Part shown: piece by piece, positions 1 to 12,000 of the stretch
How positions within the stretch are numbered: position 1 is the stretch's first letter
How the letters are laid out: the number at the start of each line of letters is the position of its first letter
NCBI GenBank assembly: GCA_000708835.1
Contig: DF237301.1
Location: 32,790 to 96,789, forward strand
Origin: Klebsormidium nitens
Taxonomy: Eukaryota; Streptophyta; Klebsormidiophyceae; Klebsormidiales; Klebsormidiaceae
DNA: 64,000 bases
Direction of reading: 5' to 3'
The notes under the pieces: model-generated
The model's database searches: none
The model's input: the letters and a program-made list of their open reading frames with translations, nothing else
Told to the model about the DNA's origin: nothing
Made by a program: the position numbers and the translations under genes

Positions 1-393
1 GCCCTTTTTGGTGCACAACTGTACCCTGCAGGGAAGGTGGAGTGAAGTGGATCAAAATTGTGCAGTGAAGTGGATTGAAATTAGTGGATTGAATTCCTCC
101 AAAGACCGAGCTTGCTTCGTGGGGGGATGATGCGCTGAGAGTACTCTACTTCAGCCTTTAGGTGCTGCCTACTGGCCTGACTTGCCCTTCTTTTCAAGGC
201 ATTTTTCAACGTACTTTCAGTGTATTGCCTTTGCCAGAAGCTGTTGGAACAGTTGTCAATCATTGACTGCTGACAACGGAGAGGATTTCCTTGCTAACAA
301 TCAAGATCATGAACATTTCCCTGAGGAAAGGCTTCAGTGATGCTTCTTTTGAGTGACTACCACCGCTTGACGTTCCTCGTCCTGGGGACTTAC
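1..393 (-). other. Intron 1 of the FAD monooxygenase gene (partial)
   Basis: Begins with a GTAAGT donor on the minus strand at 393-388. No further exon is recognisable before the window edge. A short direct repetition of AGTGGAT-like words lies at about 46-95. Confidence 0.6.
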
Positions 394-1016
394 CTGTCCA
401 GTAGAATGTAGTCATGCCGCAGCTTCTCCCCCACCCCCAGCACATCAAGCGCCCGCCACGCATTCCTCCAGAGGGCAATCGCTGCCCCGCTGTCTCTGGG
501 ACCCGGGGCGCTTTCCAAGACCAACGACTTTATCCCCATCCGATGGAGAGCCAGCGCCGTTGAAAGCCCTGCTATGCCCCCTCCGACTACGACAACCTCC
601 TCTTCAACGCTGGGGTCAGCTCTAGATTGGGGCTTGCTTTCAGTCTGCAACTCAGCATTGACTGCTCTTGTGCAGGTTGACCTGTTTACTTGACTGCTTG
701 CTCTTCTGCCCATCAGCGGTGCCGCATTGAACACGTCTTGAAGACCACCCGAGTAAAAGCCACCCGATCGTAAGGTCGGTGCTGTAGAGCAGCCGGAATT
801 TGCGGTGCACGAAGCAAAGGCAAGGTTTCTCTTGCAACATTGCGTATATAGATTCCGCTTTCCGCTCCTGGTAGGAAGCGTCGTGGTGAGCCGCCCAATC
901 ACCGATGAACTGAGCGGCCCCTGTAATCTTTCTGCTATTGCGACTCCTTTGCATGCATTCTCGCTGCCACAAGCCCAGGACGCTTCCAAAATGCAGCTCT
1001 GAGCAGCCATGACCAT
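394..1016 (-). CDS. FAD-dependent monooxygenase, first coding exon (partial)
   Basis: Exon of 623 nt from the ATG at 1016 to a GTAAGT donor just after 394. The rest of the gene lies off the left edge. Residues 1-135 are rich in Ser, Thr, Arg and Cys and look like a long plastid transit peptide. Residues 141-169 form the Rossmann beta-alpha-beta fold that binds FAD, with the GxGxxG motif written as GGGIAG and an acidic residue (LES) at the end of the second strand. The following GAAIALWRNAWRALDVLGVG resembles the MO1/CTF2 and zeaxanthin epoxidase-like monooxygenases of plants, which hydroxylate or epoxidise small molecules with NAD(P)H and O2. The substrate cannot be read from this exon. The gene is head-to-head with the phosphatase gene at 1617. 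Confidence 0.85.
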
Positions 1017-1616
1017 CCTGGGGCAAGCCCTTCAACAAATCACTTCAAATGTCTTGGCCCCGCCAAATGCAGCATGCCGCCCATGCAAATCCGTGCAACT
1101 TGAACTTGAAGTTGAACTTGAACTTGAAGTTGTGAGGACTCTTCGAGACAGGGAAATCTTTGAACCCAAAACCCTAATTCCCCTTCTTTCTTCTCTCTCC
1201 CAGTTCTCCTCCAATTAAGCCTTTTTCAGAGTTTCTCATTTCCGGGGTGGCGCATTGGAGTGACGGGTTTGGGTTGCTCGATGAGTCTGCAAGCCAGCAC
1301 ATCTCCAAGCGCATCGCAAGCTACCCGGCATTCGTGCAAGGCGTTGACTAAACCCTCACAAGCGCCTCTGAGTACATTGATCAAAGCAGGCGTCGTGGTC
1401 ACTCACACACGCAAGGATCTGCGGAGGTGGGGGCGCTCTGCTCCCAGGGGTTTCAAGGAATGCACGCATTTCCAGCGGCGCTGTTCGTTTCCGAGCCTTG
1501 ATGATCTGAGCTGCCAGAGGGGCATATACAATTTGACAGGTTATCTGGACAGATATATACAACGTCACGCAACGTTACACAAGATCAGCCACTTCAGGCG
1601 CCAGCCTAACAGAAAG
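1017..1616. promoter_or_regulatory. Divergent promoter region with telo-box, hexamer repeat and TATA-like element
   Basis: Spacer between two head-to-head genes. A (GAACTT)n-like hexamer repeat with inversions lies at about 1096-1133. A plant telo-box, AAACCCTAA, is at 1169-1177. A TATA-like GATATATACA is at about 1551-1560, some 60 bp before the ATG at 1617, a suitable place to start transcription of the plus-strand phosphatase gene. An ATG at 1281 is in frame with 1617 and open throughout, so a longer N-terminus is possible. I prefer 1617 because of the TATA element and the usual family length. Confidence 0.45.
1169..1177 (+). promoter_or_regulatory. Telo-box AAACCCTAA
   Basis: Matches the plant telo-box. 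It lies 153 bp upstream of the FAD monooxygenase start and 440 bp upstream of the phosphatase start. Function here is inferred from the motif only. Confidence 0.35.
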
Positions 1617-3346
1617 ATGGTGGTCAAAGCTGCAGAAAGCGCACCCCATGAGCAGCTTCAGCAAGGAAGCCCCTCCCTTCTGCACAGTGTGGATGCGTTT
1701 GATAAGTCCTTCTCGGCCTGGCTGTACGCCGATGGGCGGTCCCACTTGCGGGGCTTTCTGAAGTTTCTGGAAATGTCAGGTAAGAATCTAATTTAGCAAT
1801 CGTGGCTCTTGAAGTTTCCGCTAATACCACCATTTAAGAAGCCAGTGGTATGCCCCTGGCTGGCGCTCAACAGAAACTTGAGGTTCGCCTGAGTTTCTGC
1901 ATTGGAAATGTCAACCACTTGTTGATTGGCCATTTGATGCTTAGGCATCTTTTCTTCTGCAGAAAAGACCGCCAGCACGCTGATTGTATGTTCCCGCACA
2001 ACCACGGGCTAGTCAGCAGAGTAGCCCTTCTGCCTTAACCACTGCTTACTACTCATGACCACCCCCACATAGAAAGTCTCACTCTCACCCATACTTGAAA
2101 CTATCGCCTTCCACTGTGAATTGGAGTTCCAGAAAACCAGCTAGAGTGTTTCAACCAACTATCTTTGCGTGAGGATCTGTGGATCTGGCTCTGAACGAAT
2201 GGATTGTCAATTCACGCTTTTAACCCCAGTCCTTTTTCAAGCAGGAACTGGTTCCATCTGGATCCCCGCCATCATCGCCCTCTGGCTGGCTCCCTTCGAC
2301 TACCCCTCCGCTCTTCGTGCCCTGGCCTTCAACCTTCTGGTTGGTTTCCTGTTAGACCTCGCCCTCATTGGGTCCATTAAAGGCCTGGCCAGGCGCACCC
2401 GGCCCAAGTACAACCGCGAGTTTTCAGTTCTTGTACCAGTGGATGTGTACTCGTTTCCCAGCGGCCATGCTTCCAGGTAAGCATCCGTCAAATTTGCGAA
2501 GGTCAGCCTGTGCATGGTGTCGCCTTTCGTGGTCGCTGATTGAGCAACAGGAGATCTACTTGCGCAAATGGAAAGTCAAGATGAGGTCGAGTCAGTCTGG
2601 CACTCCACACCTGTTTGGGGACCATTGGTTTAGAAACCTTGACAACAGAAATTTGTATGAATGGACTTGACTTCGAAGTTTCTCTTCTGCGTCATGCAAG
2701 GATACTGTCTATAATTCCATACTGGGGGCGATCTTAGATGCACCTTCAGATCTAGGAGTCCAGAAGTGCGTCTTGTTAAAGGTGGTCACGAAAAGTGTGC
2801 CCTGACACGGGTTCGTCCTCGCCAACTTGATGCTTTCCCACTTGCATATAGTCTCAGCTGTTCCTATCGGGCAAAGTCAGACGAAACAAGGGATTCATCT
2901 CACTATGCTTCTCGATTCCCCTTACAAATAGTCTCCTCTGCCTTGATTCGTTAGCAAACTTTGAATAGATGCAAGTTTAGCCAAGTCTTCAGTTCGAGCT
3001 CAGAAGGGTCTTCCAATTCCCTCGTACGTTCGCCTAATTTATTCTCCTCGGTTCTTGCAGAGCCATTTTTATCGCCTCCTTCCTGTGCTTCTGCATCTAC
3101 GCCAACAAAGGCTCGTTTCTTACCGGTACATCAGCTGCTAGCGCGTGCTCACTCGTAGCTTTTTGGGCCGCATGCACCGCAAGCTCTCGCGTGTTCCTTG
3201 GCAGGCACTACTTTCTAGACGTCGTTGCGGGCTGCTTACTTGGCATCCTGGAGCTGGTCATCATGACCACCTTTTTGTGGGTGTCCGAAACGACCTCCAC
3301 TAAGTACCACAGCTTGCTGTGGCAAAGACTAAAACTCTTAAACTGA
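1617..3346 (+). CDS. PAP2-family lipid phosphate phosphatase (LPP-beta / PLPP6-like)
   Basis: Three exons, 1617-1779, 2245-2476 and 3061-3346, join in phase to give 226 residues. All three PAP2 catalytic motifs are present: KGLARRTRP (K100, R107-P108), PSGH (126-129), and SRVFLGRHYFLD with R175, H181 and D185. Hydrophobic stretches at about 58-72, 80-98, 133-147, 158-170 and 186-205 fit an integral membrane enzyme with the active site at the membrane face. The family removes phosphate from lipid or isoprenoid mono- and diphosphates. Motif spacing and length are closest to plant LPP-beta and animal PLPP6, the latter known to use presqualene diphosphate. The real substrate is unknown here. An in-frame ATG at 1281 would add 112 residues. 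That part has no recognisable domain and spans a TATA-like element, so I regard it as 5' flank. Confidence 0.9.
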
Positions 3347-4159
3347 AATTGCACACAATTTAGTTTCATCTTAGGCGGAGGGGGCTTCTGTCAATGTTAT
3401 GTCAGGCCCGCGGAGGGGGCTCTCAGTCTGTGAATGATCCGACCGTCCTGCATATCCTTCACGTATACCGCTCAGTCAGCCGGCCTGATTATGTAAAGGG
3501 GAGGCTTTCTTCTGGCCGGCCAATGAATGATCCGACACAATCCTTAATGGTCCGACACTGGTTGGCCATGTTGGTCTCGACTCGATCACGCATGGAGCCC
3601 ATCATTCTTTTGCGTGCCCGTGATCAGGGCCGTCCAGATCACCAGCAGTGTACATTGAACATCGTATATTGACAATATAGTTATCATGCTTGACATCCGA
3701 CCGTCCTGGCTCGCACCTGCTGCAGCCGCGCGGCATAGCCCGCGGGCCATGCCGGCCAGCAGGCGATCGAGCCAGCTAGCACTATGGCCATGCCAGATGC
3801 AATCGACTCTTGAGTTCCTCGATTACCGTAATCAATGATGCAGGCTTGCAACGACGTATGGCTCGCACGTGACTATGTTTGCGAACCCGAGCCGGGAATG
3901 TGCTAGTCTTGACAACGTCTGCATTTATATTGTATTCACAAATGATGCAGTTTAGTATCATGGTTTGCCAGCTCGCGATCTTGCGACGCTTCGAGTTCAG
4001 TAGCCTAGGAAGCGCATGCCTAGCTGCCAGTGTAATCATTTTGGAGCTCGAGACTGACTACATATCTCGGCACGAGAATCGACGCGGGCCCGGATGCGAT
4101 CCTCCATGCATAACATTTCCGCCTCGCTATATACATGTGAGCAAAATGAAAACGGGCCT
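3347..4159. other. Intergenic spacer between convergent genes
   Basis: Lies between the 3' ends of the phosphatase (+) and the STI1-like gene (-). Contains repeated CCGAC-type words (GATCCGAC near 3436 and 3530; GTCCGACAC near 3550) and GGCCGG islands. I see no gene, RNA or mobile element. Confidence 0.5.
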
Positions 4160-7100
4160 TCACGTCCTTTGACCAGCTTTTTCTAACCTGCTCCCCATCA
4201 ACTTGCCCATCTCCGAGTAAAACGCTACAATCTTTCTGTTGTGGGCGTACTTTTTGATCGCTGACGGGTCCTTCGCAATCTCCGCAACCGCGGCCATGAT
4301 TTCTGGATCGTCGAGCCCGGTCGCCACTTCTTTGTTCGCGACCACGTCTTTCAGCAGATCCGGCGTGGGTTGCAAAACGTCTGCGGAGGCAGAGAGTCAA
4401 TCTGCTTCGTGAAAGTGCGCCGCAGCATACGGCACCAAAACGAGTTACTCAACGTAGAGAGTAAGTACGAGTAAGAGCAATCACTCGTAGAGAGGTACTA
4501 GATACTGGCAACTCCCTTGCCTCCTAAGGGGCTTGTCTCCTAAGATTCAAAGGCCCCAGGCAGATGAATGAAAACCCTAACCCAAAAATCACGCGCTCTG
4601 CACCCCTACCACCCTAACCACCAAACCAACCCTACCCGTCTCCCGGGCTGTGAACCCTAGGAGACAACGGAGTTGCCACAATAGATACTAGAGCATACGC
4701 GATGTCAGGATCAGAAGACGAGATGAAGCTCAGGTCCCACCGAGAAGGTCAAACGACGAAGTTGTTTCAGGGCAACAGAAAGAAAAATCGCCACTCACCG
4801 ATCATCTTCTTTTTCATGTCGTCCAGCTTGGTGGGCTCCTGCTTCACTCGCAGGAAGTCTGCACAGAAGACCTTTCCTTTAGAAACGGCTGGACTTGACC
4901 AATCAAGGGTTCGTAGTGTCAACCAGCTTTTCGTGGAAAGGAAAAGCTATCCAGTCCTGATGGTGAACGCGTTCCTCGCCTTGTTTGGAAATACCCATTT
5001 CCTAAGCAGTCTTTTAAAAACGGTTCGCTGCTGCCAGCTGCTTTTGACTATCACCATGGGCGGCTGACACACCGACTTAGCTCAGCTTGGAAAGTCGCAT
5101 CGCCCCATAGTATTCCATGGGTTTGAGAGAGAGGCGCTAATCTGTGAACGTCTTCGAGCGCAGCGACGAGCTCGGAAACGTGCACACAGGCCGAAAAATG
5201 GAAAAGCAGAATCATAGCTCAGCTTGGAAAGTCGCATCGCCCCGTAGTATTCCATGGTTTTGAGAGAGGATGAGAGGAGCTAATTTTGAACATTTTCGAC
5301 CAGAACGACGAGCTCAAATCGTGCACAGAGTCCAGAGATTAAGAACAATCCTTCTTGAACTGGCTTTGAGCACAACAACGTCCTTAAGAAACGTGTACAC
5401 ACACAGCCTCCTCGAGGTAAGCACGCTGTGCACGATGAAAACCTTCGGCCCGTCAGTAAGATCGGTGTTCGAATCTGTAGGCGCCAGCGGACACCCACGA
5501 AGGCATGTTCTATAGGGTCACCGGATTGACAACGGATTTCATGCATGCCCATCTATGAGTTCTTTGGAGGCCTTTTTATCTTTTGATGGGGGTGGACGAC
5601 AGACCCGCAGGCACTTTCACTTTCCGACAGTAGTTTCAAGCTCTTTCTCTTCGAGGCCAACTCTTCGACCCAGACTCAACGCCTACATCAAAGTACAACT
5701 CCACCATGAACCAGAATCAGCGGAGGGTGACCATTCAAGCGCGACGCAAGCTAATCGCTTCACTTATGGGTGGATTTGGACACTCAGATCAAAACCCGCC
5801 CACGTATGAGAACTGGAAGGATCCAACGCACGTTGAACAGCAACCGGCTCACCGGCTGCTGAGTCTTTTGGGTTTCCAAAAGTTTCTTACATTAGATTTG
5901 AAATCTTTTTCTTTTTGTAAGAGAGCTTACCAGGTATGCGCTTCCCATCCTGAGCGTTCGGTGGCTTCGCTTTCAGAACCGGCATCTTCGCTTCTCTTGC
6001 CGGTCCCTTCTTGGCAGGGGGCGCATCAAAGAAACCCCGTTTCAGCGGTTTTGCGGCTGGCGCACTTTCCGGTGCAGCTGGTTCATTGCCAGGCGGTTTG
6101 CCAAGGGCGGCGGCGGCTGCCTCGAGCCGACGATTGGCGTTTTCGGGTTTGATCAGGTCGTCAAGATTCAGGCGACCGGTCCCCTTCTTGGCTTCTGATA
6201 TGAGAGGGTAAAAGTGAAGAGTTGATTTGTTGCGTCCTATGGTTCAACTGTACAATGATTAAGCCGGTGGGGAAGCGGAAGCAGGTTTGTAAGTGATTTT
6301 GAAGAGGGATTGAATTCTTATGGAAGCAGATCTGGGGGTACGTCAGTGAGGCGTAATTTCGAAGTGTTTGGAGAACTGAATCTCGTCCTGGGAAGGAAGG
6401 GCCGGGATGAGATTGATTCACATATGGTACTGCAGGAAAGGAACAGCCCACGGCGGAGCCTCAAGCTAATCTCTTATCTGGCCAGAGGACTATGGGCAAC
6501 TTCCTTGAGAAATTGTGGTCAATATTGACCCAATTAGGACCTTGCAAGAGGCTTTCTCAAACTTGCACTTCAATGGAAAGGGCTCTTGTTCTGCACTGGG
6601 CCACTAGCTGCAGCTCCATCAACTGGGGACAGGGGACTCTTTTCTCATGTTCTAAGTTAGCTGCATAACTAGCGTTCTGCCAAAGCAACCTAGTTGGTCC
6701 TAGTAGGAGTCTGCCCACGGTGTATCCTCAACTGCAAACCTCACCTTCTTGCCGTTTCTTGAACCGCAAAGCCGCCAGCTTTTCAGACATGTCCTCCAAT
6801 GGCGGGGGGCCATCTGCGACAACCAGTGTCAGTAAGACTTTGATAAAGCAGCGTCTGATTCTGCACTAAAGAAGACCTGCTAATCTGCTGTTAAGAAGTA
6901 TGGGGTCCCCATTGAGCTAGGAAAACAGGAAGCCAGCTCGAATGAATGGTTTGTGCAACAAAAAATCCTGAGCCTGTCGGTACAAGTACAGGAAGTTCTT
7001 CTGAGTCCTCAGGTGAGTCGTCTTTGATGAACCTCTGGTGAAACATAAGGTCACAGTGGGCTTGAAGCATGTTCTTTGGATGCAAACCCCATCAGCTGAC

Positions 7101-7208
7101 CCCCATCAGCAAACCCCACTCAATTGTCACATTGGGTTTGTCACCTTAGAAATCGTTTGATGGAAACTCAGAGTGCACCTCACCATCATACTTTTGGGCC
7201 TCGGTCAT
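4160..7208 (-). CDS. Small STI1/DP-like domain protein, plant-type, function unknown
   Basis: Five exons, 7208-7184, 6813-6745, 6194-5931, 4858-4799 and 4380-4160, give 212 residues. Every intron is phase 1 and the frame closes exactly. Residues 20-40 are a charged helix (SEKLAALRFKKRQE). Residues 50-115 are Ala/Pro/Lys-rich and probably flexible. The last about 75 residues (140-212) are a compact helical module with PTPDLLKDVV, LDDPEIMAAVAEIAKDP and MGKLMGSRLE. The DPEIMAAVxEIxxDP signature is that of STI1/DP modules found in Hop, Hip and ubiquilin-type co-chaperones, where they bind hydrophobic segments of clients or Hsp70/Hsp90. No TPR domain, J-domain or signal peptide is visible. A cytosolic or nuclear chaperone-adaptor role is inference. 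The first exon has only 25 nt, so its start is less certain than the rest. Confidence 0.75.
5078..5345 (+). repeat. Two-copy direct repeat, period about 137 bp
   Basis: TAGCTCAGCTTGGAAAGTCG starts at 5078 and again at 5215. Similarity continues through TATTCCATGG and, more weakly, about 80 bp further (GACGAGCTC and GTGCACA in both). It lies in intron 3 of the STI1-like gene and is a local tandem duplication. The TAGCTCAG word recalls a tRNA D-arm, but no tRNA fold follows. Confidence 0.7.
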
Positions 7209-7474
7209 CGCGTGCTGGTTTCCAAGGCCCTGCAGTTGCACGTAGAGCTGCAGCGGAGTGCTTTTCAACCTTCTCCGCGGTGGGTATCTCCAGTTGTGAA
7301 CAAGGATTACAAAAGTCTCTTGCACGAGGTGTGGATAACGGTATTGGAGCAAATTGCGAGAGAGAAACAGAGCTCGATGGAAGAATGTTGAGCGTACATT
7401 GTCATAGGTCTGGGATTTGCAAAGACAGGAGCTCGAGCTGGCTGGCTGCGAAGCTAGCCAGGCTTGTGAGAAGC

Positions 7475-7483
7475 AAACCCTAA
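7475..7483 (+). promoter_or_regulatory. Telo-box AAACCCTAA
   Basis: Second telo-box, 267 bp upstream of the STI1-like gene start on the minus strand. Function is inferred from the motif only. Confidence 0.35.
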
Positions 7484-8416
7484 TTTCAGTTCGCTCTAAA
7501 TTTTACAGCCGTACAATTTACAAAGTGGTTGATGTAACCCTGATCACGTCAACCCCGATCACGTTACATAAAACCCAATTTGACTATACTTACTGTGGTG
7601 GGTACAGGTGGGTACACTCTGCCTATGCAAGCAAGCCGCAGATTTGACAACGTACGGTCGAGGCCAATCGCAAGGTACCCAGCAGATTGGGGCCAGCGTG
7701 GGCCCCGGTTCAGTTAAATTCAGTTGACCGGTAAACTGCTCTTGTGCTAGTTCTAACCAGCCTCCTAACCTTTCGGAACCTGCCCAGCTGGGTTCGCGAC
7801 CGTTCCTCTCGATCGAGCGATCCCTGCTTCAGCCTTCAGAATCGGGAACAGGATCAGCAAGAAGGGCGCTTTGAAAGTGCATGCATTAGGCCAGGGATGG
7901 GAGAGGAAGCAGCAGGCAGCATCGTTGTGAGCTCGATGAAGGTCCGCGTCAGCAGCATTTCTATGTGGAACATTCTTCTGTTTGAGAGCTGCTCATAAAC
8001 GAGGGTCGGTGTGCCGGCCAACATTTTTTAATAGAGGGATCACCCAAGGGGCTTTGGAGCCGCTGTGGCCCAATTCTTGGTATTGAAGGTGAGCGGCTCA
8101 TGGGTTTAGAATTGGGCTCGAGCTTTTTGCAGAGACCTTGGTTTGCATTGTCTTGGACTTGTGTCCTGTCCTATGCCTTAGGTTCTTCTGCTGACTTCCT
8201 TCAGCTGGGCGTCTGCACTCTGCCTTGCAATTCCGCTCTGCCAATAGCGTTTTTCTTTTGTCCCGATCGCCCAACATTCGGTCTCCTTTGAAGATGCAGG
8301 TTGCACATTGGCCCTTCATCTTGCTTTTCAGTCTTTTTCTGCCGGTTACAGCTTTGGTGGTGATGTCAACATCTTCTGCCCTCTTCTAGTCTCTTGTGCC
8401 CTGGTTTGTGTCCTGA

Positions 8417-8463
8417 TTGAGTGCGATTGATTGAGATTGATTTCGATTGATTGAGTCGATCAA
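8417..8463 (+). repeat. GATTGA simple repeat
   Basis: Imperfect copies of GATTGA and GATTGAGT in the divergent intergenic region upstream of the F-box gene. Confidence 0.7.
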
Positions 8464-9044
8464 TTTTACAACAATGCTCTGGCCCTGGTTTCCCACGGGT
8501 GGCACTAGTCTGCTGCTAGAAAGTAGTATTGGCAGATTAAATAGAATTCTCTTAGCCACTAGTGGGTCCTGCGCTCCAATGGAAATGCAAATCACAACCC
8601 TGATAATGGCAGTCTTGCTGGACATGGAAAAATGCAAGTGCTATCACAAGTAGCTGCCCTGCCGTTGAAAAGTGAGTCTGATTGATCAATTGTATGAGTG
8701 TAAATGTTGGGGCAGCAGGTCTGTGCTTTGAATTGTCCCCACCACTTGTTTCTCTTAGCAGATCTCGTGAAAAGTCGACAGAGCGGTGGACCACTTTCAA
8801 ACCAGATGGACGCTTCAGACCCTTTAACCTGAAGGAAGGGTGGTGTCAAAAATGATCAGAATCTTAGTATCCAAAGGGCTGAATGCTAAAGGAATGGTCG
8901 GATATTCACATTTTCTTTTGCTCCTGCAGGCTGACCTCACCAAGCTCTAATTCTTCCGTTACGAAAGCTGGTCGCTCGTCGCTTCTTTTTCAACCTGGGG
9001 TCCTGCTCCATGTTTGTCAACCCCCTTGCATCCCCCCCCAAAAG

Positions 9045-12000
9045 ATGCAAATCCCCGACCCGTCCATTGACGAGTTCTTAGAAGCCTTTCTCCTCAACTA
9101 CGGCAACCTATCCGACCGCTTCCCCCGCTTGTCCCCACCCCTCATAGAAGACCCCCCGGTGCCTGACGATCCGTTTGCTGGGGTAGTTCTCGACTGGGGG
9201 GACGAGGAAAACAATCAGCAGGACGAAGAGATGGAGGACTATTACGGTGTCGAGGCGGCAGACCCGGAGGGGCTTGTGTTTGACTTGACACAGGACCTGC
9301 TCTACAAAGTGTTCTCGCACCTGGATGCGCCGGGGCTGTGCAGCGTGGCGCAAGTGTGCCGCCAATGGGGGGCGATGAGCGTACATGAGGACTTTTGGCA
9401 CACGCTGGACTTCACTAGGAAAGAACTACGCACTGAGGATGGTGAGTGGACTGGGAGCTTTTCTTATGAAGCCTTGGGAACTGAGAACTCAAAAGGTTGT
9501 CGGAGGACAGCATTTTGTAATAGTTGTGCAAAAAGTACTTTAGTTTGGCACCTACGAACAGCACTTGACCGCTGTGCGTCATCAGAGGTCAGTTTGGAAT
9601 TCCAGGATCTGCCTGATTGTTCCAAACGTTTCCCTCTGTTGAGGTTGCAAGGATCCCAGCGTTTCATAGTCAAAGACACAGTCACAGCGCAAGGGGCTGC
9701 GCAGGACCACACTCCGTTACGAGGTTCTCATTGCTTGTATGTCTCATATTTATCATCTAGCTTCTTTCTTTTTGATTGCCAGGACATGGAGTTCATGCAG
9801 GTAGAATGATGCCGCTTAATCAATCACTCGTTGTGGTAAATAATCTTTAATCATCGAAACATTGGTATTCATTCGAATTTCTAGAAATTGGTTGCAGAAT
9901 TGCGTGCACTTACAGTCAGACGGTGCTGGTTGTGGAAGGCTTCTCCCTTGATACGTTTCCCTTGCCTTTGAGTCCCTTTGCCTGCCTCACACTTGTTTTG
10001 CACCTTGCAGTTGTTGACGTGTGCAAGAAGTTTAGCAACGCATCGACGGTACTGATGGGGAATGGCAACCGACTGGATGAGTACATTGTTCAGAAGGCCC
10101 TCGGCCGCCTGAGGTGCGTGCCTCACTCCCGCACGTACTTCCTTCATGCTGACGTCACCATGCTTAGTTCACCTGTGCCGGGTCCAGAAGCCCTATGCCA
10201 GCTCAGGCGGGCACCGATGCCGTCCCTAGTTGTCCCTAGTCCTCCTCCACGCTAAAGTCTCGTTTGCCTAGTTTTCCGGTGCATGGTCTCGAAGGCCCTC
10301 GGCCACTATAAGTATCTGCCCTGCTCCCGCGCTCTCGTTTCAAAGCCGCGAGCCCCCCGCCCAATCTAGTCTGCAGAGTCTAGTCAGCCCTCCAGCAGCT
10401 CGGTTACAAGCCTGGACCGCCTTTTTTGTTTCCACGGATGAGAAGGTAGCGGATCACTGCGGAAGTAAGGACCAATTGTGCAGTTCATGCTTTGTTCCAA
10501 TCGTGAGGAATGCAGCAGTCCATTTGAAACGCTAAAACACTCATAATCAACCGCGTAACGACTTGCCATCTCTTCACGCTTAGTTCTGCCGGTCGGCTCT
10601 CGCAGGAACCTGACGTCACTCTCCATCACCGACGCCCACAACAACCTGTCGAGCGCGGACCACTTCTTCCGGGCGCTCACTCAGCACTGTCGCGCCCTGA
10701 CCACACTGTCCGTGACCAACGTCATGCTCACGTCATCGATGGTCGTCATCAGCCATCCGCAGCTCCAGGTTTGACTCTGCCCAATTACGGCCTCTTGAGA
10801 AGTTTTCCCATAGGGCGACTTTCTGCTCTCCAGTTTCTCACTCCAGTGATTTCGCCGCACAGGATACTCAATTTGACACCAACTACGGTCACCCCCCCAA
10901 AAAGGTTCCGACGTCAAACAAGGTGTTTCGCCCTACGCGTGATCACCTTTCGACTAGTTTACAACCAAATTTCCGTTCGAATTCAGTCACCCTCCGTCCC
11001 TCCGCAGAGGCTATTTCTGGACCACACCCACAAACCATGGGCTCCGCCTTGCCTTCCCCGCCCTGAAAATCCCAAAAGTAGAAAAGTGGTCTCGCCGAAT
11101 GCACACGCGTTCGCAACCATGTGCCATCAGATTCATTGCATCCCATCCTCATTGCAGACGCTAGTCTTGGACCACACCCACAACCACGGCCTCCGCCTCG
11201 CATGCCCCGCGCTCAAGTCCCTCTCCCTCCAACACGCCACCCTGAGCGGACTCCTCCTCGAGTGCCCCCTCCTGGAGAGCGTCAACGTCGGGGCCTGCGC
11301 CAAGCTCGCTGACGTCATGCTGAGGACGGCGCTCGTGGCGTGCCCCGCGCTGAAGCGGCTGGACGTGAGCGGGTGCGCGCTGGTCACGGACGACACGATG
11401 CGCCAGGTGGCGGTCGCGTGCGCGAGGCTGGAGCGCCTTGACGCGAGCCACTGCCCGTTGCTGACCTTTTCGGTGAGCTTCAGCAGTCACACACTATCTT
11501 CATTGTTGGCTTTCCGAAGTCGGGTTCTCAAAGGCGGTCTGAGTTCGCCAGCCGTGCGGGAAGCTGGAACACCTCAATATAAGCCACCACCCACTGCTGA
11601 CCCTCTTGGTGGCATGTTTGTGTTAACGTTTGACGGGAGGTTCCGAAGCCTTCCATGGTTGGTAGCTCAAAATAAAGCGTGGCTTTTGCTTGACACACCG
11701 TGGCGGGGCGAGCACAAGCCGAAAAGGCTGCTATACAGGCAAGTTTGTGCTACTCTAAAGACATGGAGGGTTGGAAGCTCTCCGGACTACTCGTTTGTCT
11801 GTCGTTTGAACTGAGCGATGTGTTCGTCACGTCCTCCAGGGGCCAGCGTGACGATTTTGCACTTACAACACGCACAGCATTCGAAGCAAGCGATGATCAA
11901 AGCGTTGTTTTGCAGAACGTCCGCTTCCCTGCGCTCCTGGAGTTCACCGCCATGGGCTGCGAGGGCGTGGCCACGAGTTGTGTCAACATGCTGGGCTACG

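Larger units (their letters stand above)
7209..9044. promoter_or_regulatory. Divergent intergenic region between STI1-like and F-box genes
   Basis: 1.8 kb between two gene starts. A telo-box AAACCCTAA is at 7475-7483, about 270 bp upstream of the minus-strand start. A GATTGA-rich simple repeat lies at about 8417-8463. Open frames here lack conserved features. The frame that runs into the F-box ORF from 8883 is open but has no similarity upstream of the ATG at 9045. Confidence 0.4.

Noticed and set aside
1281-1616. Upstream in-frame ATG extending the lipid phosphatase by 112 residues
   Set aside because: The extra part has no domain, includes a TATA-like element and makes the protein longer than the family. 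It is kept only as an alternative.
5078-5100. tRNA-like D-arm word TAGCTCAG
   Set aside because: No acceptor stem, anticodon arm or T-arm follows. The word belongs to a two-copy direct repeat.
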